This document shows, in pieces, positions 1 through 11,409 of a DNA stretch of 64,000 nt (positions are counted from its first letter, which is position 1; each line of letters starts with the position of its first letter). The stretch comes from Rhipicephalus microplus (taxonomy: Eukaryota; Arthropoda; Arachnida; Ixodida; Ixodidae): the NCBI RefSeq assembly GCF_043290135.1, contig NW_027464589.1:3291001-3355000 (forward strand). The letters run 5' to 3'. The notes beneath the pieces were generated by a model. It searched no databases. It had not been told where the DNA came from and saw only the letters and a program-made list of their open reading frames with translations. A program made the translations under genes and the position numbers.

Positions 1-304
1 CGGTGAAATACGAGACCGCGACCATCGGGAAGCCGGCTTTCTCCTCTTTCCAAAGCTACCAAAATGGCGGCCCACGGTCAACAACTTGGCGCGTTTGTGC
101 GGCGTGAACAACACCGTTTCAGGGGCTTTTTTTTCGCACTTTTCGGCGACTAGCCTCGGCAAAAACACTATTTGCGGGATTTGTAGCGCACGTTTCGCTG
201 TAATATTTTAGAACAAGGAAGTTGAAGGTCTGAAGATTACGAAAAAAAATAAATCAGAAAATCGCATATTTTGACCAAAATCGGCACTTTACTTGCCGCG
301 CCCC
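1..304. other. Unassigned left edge, probably repeat-derived
   Basis: No credible coding frame is present. An A-rich stretch near 240-275 is followed by sequence that joins Gypsy coding sequence abruptly at about 305. The sharp switch suggests the end of another repeat or a deletion breakpoint. The parent element cannot be identified by eye. Confidence 0.35.
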
Positions 305-1383
305 CCCTTAAAGTGTGTCCTTGCATCCGAGCTTGTACTCCGCCACTATGATGAGGCCGCACCAATCATCCTACATACGGACGCTAGCGGCCGCGGGATA
401 GGTGCCGTTCTGCTCCAACGCGATACCGCTTCACAAGAGAGAGAATTCTTTCATGCCAGTAAAGTCCCAACAGCGACCGAGAAGAACTACTCGATAACTG
501 AGCAGGAGCGTTTGGCTGTGTTATGGTCAGTGCAAACATTCCATCCCTATCTCCACAGCCATCATTTCGCGACCGTTAACACCACCACGCCTTATGCTGG
601 CCTTCCATGCTGAAGAACTTGTCTGGTCTCTTGTGTCGGTAGATTCTACGTTTACAGGAGTATGACTTCTATATCAATAACAAGTCTGGTAGAAAACACC
701 AAGACGCCGACGCCTTTCCTGTTGCCCGCTACTACATACCCAGCTCAGCATCGGTCGAAGTTCGGCCGTTACTTCTACCGCAGCACCCGCGCTCACCTCA
801 AAAGAACGGCTATTCTCGGGCGACAAGTGCACATTTCATTCCTGCCAGTTGTATGATACGTACTGTAGGAGTATTATGGACCAGTCAGGATCTTCCCATC
901 CACATAACGCGCGGCAACGTCGTCAACTCTTGCAATTTAAGCTGGATAATGGAGTTCTCTACCGTCGCATCCACCACCCTGAAGTCAACGCTGAATACTC
1001 ATGCTACCACGCTCTTTTCAACCTAACGTACCTAACGTGCCTAAAGCCTTCCACAACGACTTGACTGCCGGCTATCTTGGTTTTCAAAAAACTCACGACT
1101 GCATTGGGAGTTCCTTCTACTGGCCTGGTATTTCTACTAGCTTTGCGCGATATGTTGGTTCCTGTGTCTCATGCCAGCGTCGTAAAATCCAGGCACCTGC
1201 ACCGGTGGGGCTTCTAAAGCCGATTCCGGGCCCTACAACGTCGTTTGAGGTCGTAGGTATTGACTTTTACGACCCTATTTCCGTTTCTTCTACTGGCAAA
1301 CGATGAATAGTGACCACTGTAGACCACCCGACACGCTACGCAAAACAGCGTCTGTGCCAACTGCCTCTGCTTCGGAAGTTGCC
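305..1383 (+). pseudogene. Ty3/Gypsy-1 remnant: end of RT, RNase H and start of integrase
   Basis: The frames read as the end of a Gypsy reverse transcriptase passing into RNase H: a LHTDASGRGIGAVL motif near 375-415, then the usual NYSITEQE segment. An integrase zinc-binding region follows near 1050-1190 with HNDLTAGYLGF and CVSCQRRK (the HHCC type), and the first acidic position of the integrase core appears in GIDFYDP near 1258-1275. Frameshifts and stops separate the pieces, so this is a dead copy. The integrase stops at 1383 and resumes at 9584, where an I-group LINE has landed. Protease, most of the RT and the 5' LTR are missing on the left. The assignment rests on motif order typical of Metaviridae-type retrotransposons, and no envelope gene is visible. 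Confidence 0.88.
1372..1383. repeat. Target-site duplication, left copy (12 bp)
   Basis: TCGGAAGTTGCC occurs here and again at 9584-9595. It flanks the 8.2-kb LINE insertion exactly where the Gypsy integrase frame is broken. Confidence 0.85.
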
Positions 1384-2110
1384 TAGAAGCAGGCGTTTGG
1401 TGCGTAGCGACACCACGGACCCGAGCTAATGGGAGGTTTCGACCTCTCCCACGCCTAACCACGTGCGTGGTTGAGCCGTGTCCAGGCAAAAAGGGACCCG
1501 GGGGGTTGAAGCTAGCCGGGTAACTGGACCTTTAAGGCCCCCCGGCAGAGGCAACACACCCCTTTGGCCTGTGCTTCACGTAAAGGGCACCCTTGGGCTG
1601 ACACACCCAGAGGATATAGGCAGTCGCCTTTTTCTATCTCTCGCTCCCTACATCTTAATTTTCCTCCTCTTTAAATCTATCCTGTCATCTTCTCTTTTCT
1701 ATCTACTTCCAAATTTCCTGGCGGCGAGTGTTAACCCTGTGTAGTTGCTCAAACTTGGGTCTACGTTTAATGGTTCTAGTCTCTATAGTCTATGTAGTCG
1801 TTTTATATGGTTATAGCGGCGATGCATGGCTGGCGTCTTCAAGTGTTCTACCTTGTAGCGTCCTCTTGTTGGCCTCGGTGGTGCGTGGCTACCATCGCCG
1901 CCGAACATTGTATTCCATGTATGGCACACTTTTCCCCCCCACTTCCCGATCGCCACCCGAAAATGTGGTGCACCGAAGAACAGGTTGCATTTTTCAAACC
2001 AAAACAATCCTTCCCAAAGTATCATGTAGTAAATAGCCAGAAATAAAATAAGACAGTCTAATCAATTTCACTTTTTCTTGTATTGAAAGCCCTCACGGAA
2101 GCAATTGGCC
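1384..2110 (+). other. 5' UTR of the I-group LINE
   Basis: No long sensible frame is present. It begins directly after the left target-site duplication and runs into ORF1, so it is taken as the LINE's 5' leader and internal promoter region. Full retention of the 5' end means this copy was not 5'-truncated. Confidence 0.6.
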
Positions 2111-2887
2111 CAGGATAGAATGTCACCAAGATGAGAAGCGGTGACCTTCTTCTGAAGGTCCGCGACAAGCTTTAGTATGACGATCTCTCAAATATTGTAG
2201 CATTCAGGGACTTCCCCTTATCAGTAGGCCCACATAGATTCATGAACACAGTCCGTGGCATCATTTATGATGATGATCTTCTTCAACTCTCAGAAAGCGA
2301 ACTATTAGAAGCCTGGCAAGACCAGAATGTAGTCAAGGTACAGAGAATTATTATACGACGAGACAAGAAAGAAACGCCCACTAAACACATAATTATTACC
2401 TTCGGTACTAGTGACTTACCAGAATCAATTGGAAACGGCTACTATGAGCTCCGCGTGAGACCATACATCCCCATTCCTTTTCGATGTTTCAAGTGTCAAC
2501 GTTTCGGGCATGAATCGCAGAGTTACAGAGGGCGCGCCACTTGCACAAAGTGTGCATTCACCCAACACATATCCGATAACTGCACCTGAGAAGCAACTCA
2601 TTGTTCGAACTGTGCAAGAAATCACACTGCCTTCTCACGATCATACCCCACATGGAAAAAGAGAAAAAAATAGTAGAACTCAAGTCAAATTTAATCTGTC
2701 ATCCCAAGAAGCACGTAAACGTTTTTCGCTGCACAACCCCTCTTACCTCCCATTTGCAGATGGGACATGCCGGGGCGCCGCGCCACATGTTTCTGCACCC
2801 GCGAATGTCGCACAGAGTGTGGCCGTGATCGTGTCACCAGCGCCTCTGGCTGGAGCAGCCTGCACTGCTCCGCCATCTGACAAATAG
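2110..2887 (+). pseudogene. LINE ORF1 (Gag-like nucleic-acid chaperone), broken
   Basis: The clearest frame is 2242-2589 (115 codons). Its N-terminal half contains ESELLEAWQDQNVVKVQRI, followed by a conserved-looking LRVRPYIPIPFRCFKCQRFGH segment in which a first CCHC knuckle begins; CTKCAFTQHISDNC follows as a second. Such ORF1 proteins bind LINE RNA in a cytoplasmic RNP. The upstream part (2110-2240) reads in another frame with stops, and the C-terminal tail (2590-2887) is shifted and low in complexity. The first knuckle has lost its last cysteine (Tyr in QSYRG), another sign of decay. The order ORF1 then ORF2 matches the I-group layout. Confidence 0.8.
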
Positions 2888-3145
2888 GGTCGGCAGAACC
2901 CAGTGTCAACTAAACCTCAGACCACTGCAAGAGCAGTTAGGTCTTAAAGTTCGGTGAACGTGCCTGCCGAGCAGGCACAATCCACCACTTCACAAGAGGT
3001 GTTGGATACGACTCCTCCGGTGCCTCAGACGCCTTAGGATAGGTGCAACTCTTTGGAGCACTCCAAAAAAGAAAGAAACCCAAATCACAGGGTTACCAAA
3101 AGGCCCTGTAACCTAAAGCAACACACAGCACCACACGAACTTAAA

Positions 3146-4689
3146 ATGACATAAATAGTACAGTGGAACGTCAGATGACTGCGGAGGAACCTGGACGATA
3201 TCCAAGAGCTCTTATAAAAATATACACTAAAGGTGATGTGTGTGCAAGAAACACTTGAAATCAAAACACTATTTTTCTATGCAATTAGGCTACCTTTCGA
3301 AAGGGCCAAGATGATGCTGTTGCCTCATCCAGCGGTGTTGCCATTAGAGGTAATCGAGGAACAGCCTGCACACTTTTGGCACTTCAAACATCTGTTGAAG
3401 CAGTAGCTGTTCGAGCTGTCATTTTCAATAAAGTGATCACAGTTTGCAGTATTTACTAACCTCTACATCATCAACTGAACAGACATGAATTCCAGTCACT
3501 TATCGATGAACTTCCAGAACCATATCTTGTCCTAGGGGTCCTTAATGCTCACAGTAGCATATGGGGCGACTCTCGCTGTGATGCACGAGGCTACCTAAAT
3601 GAACAGTTCCTTTTCTGGTGCATGTGTTCTATATGAAAAGCACCCAACATACTATAGCTTCGCTAACAATACCTACTCTACTAGAGACCTCAGTATTGTC
3701 TCTCTATCGCTCCTACTTTTGGTCACATCGAAAGTCATGAATAATCCTTACAAAATTGACCATTCTTCTTTAATTTTGAGCACAACAATAGATAAAACAG
3801 GCCCTTCAAAGGCTCCCAAATGGCGCATTGACAAGGCAGACTGAGAAAAGTTTCGAAAAGCTAGCTCCTTACGTTGGTCTGATATGCGTGGCTTAAGTGT
3901 AGGTACAGCTGTAGACCACCTTACAGCTTTTCTAATTGATGTTGCAACAAAGTGTAACCCACAAACTGGACTTGCCGCAAAACATCGCGTCCCTTGGTGG
4001 AATATTGAGTGTCGATATGCACGTAAAAAACTAAACAAAGCATGGAAGTTGCTTCGGGACTCACCAACTACCGAAAACCTCGGTAGTTTCAAGACGATTA
4101 AGTCTCAAGGTAGAAGAGTGCGCCGACAGGCTAGGCGGGAAAGCTGGCAGAAATTTTTAAGAGGCATTATTTCTTATACAGATGAAGCTTAAGTTTGGCG
4201 CATTGTTGGTAAAGTAGAAGGAAGAAAGAACATTTACTCCCGTTTGTAAACACGCAGGGTGACAGCTTGGAAGACCAGGTGAACTCCATCGCCGCACACT
4301 TCAAGGGTGTCTCCAGCTTGTCGCACTATACCGCAGGATTTCAAAGGCACAAAGTCAGAATAGAAAAAGAGAAACTACTGTGCATATCAGCAACCAACGA
4401 GGCATACAACGTACATTTATGATTAGCTGGGCTCCATGCCTCACTAAACTGCTGCAATAAGTCTGCCCCAAGCTCCGACTGTGTCATATGAAATGCTTAA
4501 ACACCTGCCCATCGAAACCCAACATGCCCTTCAATGCCTCTAAAATGTTCTGTTGTTTTCGGCCAGGTGCACTCGACCTGGAAAGAAGCCATAGTTATTC
4601 CTATTTTAAAACAAGGCAAGGACCGATCCTCAGTTTCAATCTACAGGTCAATATCATTAACCAGTTGTCTTTCCAATTCTATTGCAAAA
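3146..4689 (+). pseudogene. LINE ORF2, first part: AP-type endonuclease and start of RT
   Basis: Several short frames read as apurinic-type endonuclease. A QWNVR start near 3160, a VCVQET segment near 3240 and later pieces up to 3840 match the APE order. The linker at 3884-4192 (102 codons) is rich in Trp and basic residues, as in this family just before the RT. The RT begins near 4560 with WKEAIVIPILKQGKDRSS and SISLTSCLS, then stops at 4689 where a DNA transposon interrupts it. Stops and shifts are frequent. The frame resumes at about 7131. Confidence 0.78.
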
Positions 4690-7122
4690 AACAGCATCCC
4701 CAGTGTGATGCCAGTACGTTTTTTGGCACTGGTACACGCTCGTTTTCACTGGCCCTTCACTGGTCGAACTGGTAGGGGTGCTAGCTTAACCGCTGGGATG
4801 CTGGTGCACACTGCGAAGCGCTGGAAGTGCTGGAAATTTCACTGGCAAGAGCTGGTGAATACTGGAGCACGCTCTGCTTCTACCGGAGCAGCGTGCGCAT
4901 TATTGTAGCGTGTGCCATAGTATATTTGGGTGTCGTTGAATATAAAACGCTAGACTCGACGGCACAGAGAGATGCTACCCTTACAGGTACCGAGCGTACG
5001 TAATTTTTCTGGCGCACGTACGTATCGGCGCAATTATAATGCACCATTTTCGCATATGCCCCCGCGTATGCCGGCAAAATTCGCATCAGCTGTGTATTGC
5101 TGTAACGATTCCAAGTTGCAGTGTTTGTAAGCCTGGAGCTACACGCTACTCCTAACAGAAAGAGGAAATTGTTTTTGCCGCCAAGTTGATGAAACGCAAA
5201 TGAGCTCTGCCGATCACTTCGCAAGGTTTCCCCGCGTAGGCGAGAAAAAAAAAAGCGGTCGTTCGATTCCGCCAGTCGCATAAATTAATGTCTGGTCACG
5301 CTTATCCTTCGACTTACTTCAGATAACAGTTAGAAATGTTCCGAAGCTCAAAAGCAGAATCTTCAATCATCCCAACTCACCGCGTTGAGAGTGGTCTTAC
5401 CCAGTGCCCAGCCCAGTGAGCATTAAGCCTTTCGCACCGGCCGCGTTGGTGTATGTGCTGCCGCCCGTTTTGCTTCGTGTACTAACAGTTTTGAAGTGTT
5501 AGAATAACTGTAAGGTGTAGTTAGACATACATAAACCTAAATAAACTATTTTGCCTTGTGTCGATGTTCGCACAAGGAGCGCTGACGATTGATGCGTCAT
5601 GCTTCCAGCTACGCAGGCTGCCACCGAAAGCTGCCGGCCGCACTTAGCCGGTACTTCTCTGACTGATATATAAGAACAGCGAATTTCCCGTTGGAAATTT
5701 GGTACGCGATACGGAACTGACTCCCTGGCTTACAATTTCAGTGGATTGCATTAGTATTTATATGGGTGTTTTTAATTGTTGGTATTGATATAACTGCATA
5801 TATCTGTACACTGGCACGCCCGCTGTATACTGCCAGTGGAGGCCAGAAAAACGGCTGTCACTCGGTATTGCCACTCCGTAGATGCATTTCTCGCAGTGAT
5901 TGACCCTCTACTCACTTCAGGTACAGTTTAGGTAATAGTTAGAAATGTTGTAAAGTTCAAATGATGAAACTTCAAGCATCATTACTTAGCTGCATCGAGA
6001 TCGGTCTTACCCAGTGCCTCGTCCCAGCGGCCGACCTATGGTGCCAGCCGCGTCGATGTACATGCTGCCGGCGCTTCTTACTTTAAGTAGGCACATTTCT
6101 AAAGTGTAAGAATCACTTTAAAGTACATTTTAGACACTCCTGAGCCTAAACCAATTATTTTTACGCGTGTGCGCTGCCCGCACAAGGAGCGACTATGATC
6201 GATGTGTCGTGCTTTCAGCAACGCAGGCTGTCACTCGGAAAACTTCTTTCTGAGCACAGAAGCCCGTACTTCTCTGACTCGTATGTAAGAACACGCAATT
6301 TTCAGTTGGTAATTTGGTACGCGTTAGTGAACTAACACACTGGCATATTTTTTCAGTGGATTGCATTAGTAACATTTTTGGTGGCTTTTTAGTTGCAGGT
6401 ATCGATATAACTGCAAATATGTATTCTGGCACGCCGGATGTGTACCGCTACATCGTCGCTTGCGCGAAAAAAAAAAACCTGTGTGCGCGGATATCTACCG
6501 AAAAATACATTTTTAATAATCTGTACATATTCACCAGTAGCAAGTGCGAGAACCGACTATCAAAGGAAAAAAAAAACTATCGGCAGCAACAGCCGACAAT
6601 TTGTGGCTGTCCCTCAAGTCAATTTGAAATTTTTCAGAGTTAAGATGTGGATCCTTCAAAAAAACTTTGCGCTCTTTATAATACCCGCACATCATTAGGT
6701 GCTCGGAAGCCGTTCGTCTCTTTCAAATCAAGACGCAATTGTTATTTGGAAAGGAATATCACGTCAATCTTGACTGTGTGACTTGTAAACACGAAGTCGT
6801 ACGGCGCGTTGTTCGGATAAATAGTCATATTACAACCCAACATATACGTTCTGCGTGGCGTAGCGGATAGTGTACTCGGTTTGAAATCGGAAGGTGGCGA
6901 CGTTGAATTTTTCTCTGTAACTGCACGCCATTTATTATACATTTATTTTTTATGGCGAATGGGCACCACCACTTTCACCCTGTGAAACATTTTCTGCAGA
7001 GTACTAGGACGCTGCCGCTCCAGCGTCCCAGAAGCTGCGCTGGGAGGCGCTGGTACCAGCGCCATACTGGGCCCATAATCAGGCATGGCGCTTGACGCTG
7101 GTGGCGCTGGTGGCGCTGGTTT
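4690..7122. mobile_element. Non-autonomous DNA transposon (hAT-like?) with 8-bp target-site duplication
   Basis: This 2433-bp block interrupts the LINE RT. TTGCAAAA occurs on both sides, at 4682-4689 and 7123-7130, giving an 8-bp target-site duplication. The left end starts AACAGCATCC, and the right end, reverse-complemented, starts AAACCAGCGCC, so the terminal inverted repeats are short and imperfect. Both ends are crowded with subterminal motifs (CACTGG or CCAGTG on the left, GCTGGT or ACCAGC on the right). An 8-bp duplication, CAGC-type tips and subterminal motif clusters are typical of hAT elements, though P and Merlin types also make 8-9 bp duplications. No transposase frame is visible, so it would move in trans. 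It contains two ~600-bp direct repeats (5288-6450). Confidence 0.65.
5288..6450 (+). repeat. Two diverged ~600-bp direct repeats inside the DNA transposon
   Basis: Unit 1 (about 5288-5840) and unit 2 (about 5898-6450) run in the same order. Shared landmarks include AGTTAGAAATGTT (5328 and 5938), GGTCTTACCCAGTGCC (5393 and 6003) and CGCACAAGGAGCG (about 5571 and 6178), a period of about 607-610 bp. Divergence is clear, so the duplication is old. No coding potential is evident. Confidence 0.75.
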
Positions 7123-7130
7123 TTGCAAAA

Positions 7131-9178
7131 GAGAACGTCTTTGAAATAATGATGAACAGGCGATTTATTCACTTCCTTGAGACGAATGGTCTACTTGACT
7201 CATACCAGTGTAGGTTTCGAGAAGCTAGGTCCACCACTGACCACCTTGTACGTATGGCGGCTCATATTCGTGATGCGTTCGTTCATAATCAATTTTTTTC
7301 TCTCTGTGTTCCTCGATGTGTAGAAGGCCTATGAAACTACGTGGCACTTTGGCATACTGAGAGACCTCTCACACTTCATTGTACGGGGAAGAATGCTGAA
7401 CATATTAGAAAGCTTCTTAACCAATCGCACATTCCGTATTCGATTAGGCACTGTTTTGTAGCAAACATTTGTCCAGGAAACGGGGGTGCCGCAAGGAGGT
7501 GTATCGAGTTGCACACTCTTCATAGTTAAAATTAACTCCTTGCGCCTAGCTATCTCTCGCAATCTGTTTTACTGCACATGTGTTCATTATGTACAGATTG
7601 CTTTTAAATCATGAAACCTCACAATATGTGAAGTACAGGTTAAATTAGGTTCGCACTAGGTTTTTTAATGGGCAGATCACAATGGTTTTAAGCTGAACGC
7701 ACAAAAGATCACATGCGTCTTGTTCCGCCGGAAGAGGGGCATTCATTCCGATCACTAGATTGACCTGCATAGTGCACGTCTGTCTGTACAGTCTGAGCAT
7801 AAATTTCTGGGTCTCATATTAGACACAAAACTAACCTTCATACCCCCATCAAGTATTTAAAGAACAGGTGCTTGAATACAATGATTATTTTCAAAGCATT
7901 GTCACGCACTACTTGGGGTAGTTATAGGAAATGCCTGATAACTCTGTATAGAAGCCTGTGCGCACACGCCTCGATTACGGTGATATAACCTACCAGTCTG
8001 CGATATCATCTGCTCTAAAGATGCTCAACCCCGTTCACCACCTAGTTATTTGACTTTCTACGGGTGCTTTTCGAACTAGCCCCGTAGAAAGCTTGTACAC
8101 ACAATCAAACGGATGGTCGCTACATCTGTACAGACGTTATATGTCTGTTACATATTATCTCAGGGTGAACGCAGACGAGGAACGTCCCACTCACTCCACA
8201 ACTAATGACATGTCCAATTCTACTTTTTTCCACAACCGTCCTTCGCTGAGAAAGCCCTACTCACTCCGTGTGAGGAGCCTTGCTGAGGAAACAGGTGTGC
8301 CACATTTAGGACACTGTTTGATGAATTCCACAGCATATTTGCCACCGTGGCAATCGCAGGTTATAGGCTGCGATATATCTTTTGTGGAGGTCACTAAACA
8401 CGCACCTACTGCACATATGTGCACGCACTCCCTCGAACTCTCACACAAGTATAATTGGCCAGAAATTTTTACAGATGCTTTTAAGTCTCACACTGGCGTG
8501 TCTTGTGCAGTTGTCGGCCCATCTTCTTGGTATACTCCAGCCTCAAAGAAGCATTTTCCACGCAGAAGCCTATGCGATATATGTGGCTGGTATGCATATT
8601 AAGGAATTGCAACTACAACGCACGGTTCTATACACAGATTCGCTGAGCGTTGTGACAACTTTGAAAACACTGCAAAACCTGAAAATCCTGTACTTGTGTC
8701 GCTTACTATCTTTTATTCAGGATCTACGCCCTCAAACGACATGTTGTTGTGTGCTGGCTTTCAGGGCACCAGGAGATCGCTGGAAACCAGGCAGCAGACC
8801 AGCTAGCTGCGTTTGCGCACGACCACGCACCCGCCAATACACCCATGGCCGCCCCTTCACTTGACATGAAACCTTTCTTACGACGGGAGCTCAGGGCATG
8901 CTGGCAGTGCCTATGGGATAGGCAAACAGACAACAAACTACATGTTATCAAGCCGATACTTGGAAATTGGCCACCAATGTCCAGATACGTTACACACAAG
9001 TTACACTTACAAGGCTGCAGATAGTAGACACACACACTCTACACATTCATACCTTTTGTTTGGCGATGACCAACTCATTTGCGAGAGGTGTGGAGATCCG
9101 CTAATGGTACTACACATTCTAGTTCATCGTAGTGATTTAGATGATTTGAGGAAAAAACACTTTTTATCGCCATACTGA
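7131..9178 (+). pseudogene. LINE ORF2, second part: RT palm, RNase H and Cys/His motif
   Basis: The RT resumes at about 7131. It shows FREARSTTDHLV near 7215-7255 and an ETGVPQGG segment near 7480, the RT motif before the palm aspartates. The aspartate pair itself is not intact. RNase H follows: HAEAYAIYVAGMHIKEL and LYTDSLSVVTTL (frame 8382-8864), then VCWLSGHQEIAGNQAADQLA, shifted into another frame at 8750-8830. A terminal Cys/His cluster (CERCGDPLMVLHILVH) lies near 9080-9127. This domain order defines I-group ORF2. At least four frameshifts separate the pieces. Confidence 0.82.
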
Positions 9179-9583
9179 TAGCAGCTACCAACCACTACAT
9201 CCTGTCATGGTCATTGGTAGAAATCCACGTTTTAAATTTCAGTCACTTTTTACGTTTTTGAAAGATGTCTTACCTCATATCTTACCTTATAGTTTGGGTT
9301 GATCCGTAGCTCGACCTCTGTACAGAGTTCGCGGCCACCAACAATGTCATTTATTTCACCTCGATGCGTTTCACGTCACCGCAATGGTTTTAGTATTTTT
9401 CAGTTTCAACACACCCCAGGGCGTGGAATTTTAAGCCCTCTTGCAGCCGCGCAACACTATCATTGTTCATATTCTGTTCATATTACTTGAATAACGCACC
9501 ATTGCTTTTCGCTCATCATTGTTCATGGTGCTCTTTGGCCACCACATGGCTCTTGCGCCAATACATACTATACATCATCATCA

Positions 9584-9595
9584 TCGGAAGTTGCC
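9584..9595. repeat. Target-site duplication, right copy (12 bp)
   Basis: TCGGAAGTTGCC repeats 1372-1383 and marks the 3' boundary of the I-group LINE, directly after its CATCATCA tail. Confidence 0.85.
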
Positions 9596-10330
9596 GACTT
9601 CATTTTCACGTCATCATTTTGCGCCATAGCACCCCTCGTATATTGCTGAGCAGCCGTGGAAGGGTTTTCCTGTCAGAAGTGCTAAAGGAAGTATTGCGCG
9701 CCTCTGCAATAACACACAAGACAGCTTCAAGCGAGCACCCTCAGACCAATGGTCTCGCCGAGAGACTTCATCGTAGTCTTGCGATACGATAGCTGTCTAG
9801 AGACTACAAAAACTGGGATACCCCTTTCCCATTCCTCACTTTTGCCTGTAACACGGTCGTTCCGCGCACCACCGGAGATATGCCCTTCAACCTCGATATG
9901 GAGTTTCCTCTACTTTATTCCTCGACGTTTCTTTTTGCAACACCGACGTCAACTCGTCTCCGTCTTCCAGCAAGGAATACTTTCCGTGTTATGCGGTCGT
10001 GCTCCCATCAACATGGAAGCGCCACAGCACGATTGAAAAGTCACTTATGATGCATCCCACCGTCTTGTATTCTTCCAACCTGGTGACAAGTTGCTGTTGT
10101 TCACACCTATTCATACACCTGTTTTGTGTGACAAGTTTCAGCCACACTTCATTGGGTCTTACATATTTATTGAGCAGACTTTACCCGTCAATCATCATGT
10201 AACCCCCACTTGTCGTCCCATCAAACCGCCGTCACCACAACATAGAGATCGTACACGTGTCTTGCATGAAGCCTTTCAGGCGACGTTCTCTGCCTCATTG
10301 ACTTGCTGCAGCCAGATTGGCCACTTCCAT
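9584..10330 (+). pseudogene. Ty3/Gypsy-1 remnant: integrase core and C-terminus
   Basis: This continues the integrase interrupted at 1383. The frame 9463-9792 reads SIILRHSTPRILLSSRGRVF, then SSEHPQTNGLAERLHRSLA. The core motif around the second catalytic position has SSRG where SDRG is usual, so that aspartate appears lost. The glutamate of GLAERLHR is kept. Later frames (9749-10465) give the C-terminal part, up to a VLHEAFQATFS end typical of tick Gypsy Pol. A purine run (10331-10341) and a possible LTR follow. Several frameshifts are present. Confidence 0.85.
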
Positions 10331-10635
10331 GAGGGGGGAGGTGAAGCATCAGTGTGGACATTCGTCATGCGCTTCTCCTCATCTTATCAATTCTTCAAGG
10401 CAAGAGGGTTCGGGGGAAAGAGAAGCTTGGGTGGCCAGATCAGATTAAAAAGTTTGTGGGTATAAATTGGCAGCAGCAAACATTGTCATATTGATCATTA
10501 TTTCTCTGGGTCTCTGTCGTCATCTTTATTGGTTGTCACCACAATCATCATCAGACGTGTGCGCGCTTGGTCTCAGACTGCCCACTCACTGCTGAGCCCT
10601 TGGGCTGAATAAAGGCTGTGCCAACCCAGGCGTCA
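10331..10635 (+). repeat. Putative polypurine tract and 3' LTR of Gypsy-1
   Basis: A purine run (GAGGGGGGAGG at 10331-10341) sits directly after the integrase end, where a polypurine tract should be. The LTR would begin with TG at 10342 and end with CA near 10635. It contains a TATAAATT box near 10461 and an AATAAA signal near 10608, the normal U3-R-U5 order. The 5' LTR lies outside the window or is deleted, so the ends cannot be confirmed by comparison. Confidence 0.5.
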
Positions 10636-10658
10636 TAAGGCTAATGTTGCACACAAGC

Positions 10659-10902
10659 CTCGCCATCGTGGTCTAGCGGCCAAGGTACTCGGCTTCACAC
10701 CCGCAGGTCACTGGATCAAATCCCGATGCGGTGGCTGATCTTTCGATGGAGTCCAAAATGCTGTAGGCCCGTGTGCTCAAGTTCGGGTGCACGTTAAAAA
10801 ACGCCAGGCGGTCGATATATCCCGAACCCTGCACTACAGCGTCTCCCATAATAATACGGTAGTTTTGGGATGTTAGACCCTGCATATCAATCAAATTTTG
10901 CA
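10659..10902 (+). mobile_element. tRNA-derived SINE, Ruka-like, diverged full-length copy
   Basis: The head has the tRNA-like A box (GTGGTCTAGCGGCCAAGG) and a decayed B box (GGATCAAATCCC). The body shows the landmarks shared with the other copies here: GTGTGCTCAAGTTCGGGTGC, ACGTTAAAAAACGCC and a 3' end of CATATCAATCAAA. A weak TTGCAC repeat on both sides may be an eroded target-site duplication. It is the most diverged of the near-complete copies, so probably the oldest. Confidence 0.85.
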
Positions 10903-11039
10903 CGCACAGACATAAGTTGAAGATGTTTATATAATCAGCTGTTTACACTTGAACAAGGATTACAACTGCAACATGCGTTATTCCAACTGGAACATGAGTA
11001 TTAGCAACACCAGAAGCAGCTATGAAGCGCTGATTCTCG

Positions 11040-11145
11040 CGAGAATGCTGGTTCTGGACACTGCTACACAAACGGTGTAGTGGTTAGAACATTAGCCTCA
11101 CATGCGAAAGGTCCGTGGTTTGAATCCCGGTGCCGCGCAGTTCCC
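11040..11145 (+). mobile_element. tRNA-like SINE head next to the RTE element
   Basis: GTGTAGTGGTTAGAACATT fits an A box, and GGTTTGAATCC near 11117-11127 fits a B box, spaced as in a tRNA-derived Pol III promoter. The flanks do not close an acceptor stem, so it is a SINE head or part of the RTE leader rather than a tRNA gene. Confidence 0.5.
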
Positions 11146-11409
11146 AACTGGAATAAAAAAAGTTCGCTTGGTGATGGAACTGCAATGAAAGCCCTGGTAG
11201 CGACCTTAACGGTGACCACCACAGGCAACACACACCCTCACAAGATAAGGATCGGCCACCCTGGTGCAGTATCTTGCCGCTACCTCCCTCCTGCATACGT
11301 CGATTAACTCACGGCCCTCAGTCCCCAGCGGATGCGAAGCAAATGACTACGGCGGCAGTCGGATTTGCAACGCAGTAGAGAGTGCTAAGGATCTCTGGAT
11401 TCGGACAGG

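Larger units (their letters stand above)
1384..9583 (+). mobile_element. I-group non-LTR retrotransposon (LINE with RNase H), nested in Gypsy-1
   Basis: A near full-length LINE: 5' UTR (1384-2110), ORF1 with CCHC knuckles (about 2110-2887), ORF2 with endonuclease, reverse transcriptase, RNase H and a C-terminal Cys/His motif (about 3146-9178), then a short 3' end with a CATCATCATCA-type tail at 9574-9583. It is flanked by a 12-bp target-site duplication, as expected for target-primed reverse transcription. Removing 4690-7122, a later DNA transposon, leaves about 5.8 kb. RNase H after the RT plus CCHC knuckles in ORF1 point to the I/R1/LOA group rather than CR1 or RTE. All frames carry stops and shifts, so it is inactive. 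Confidence 0.85.
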
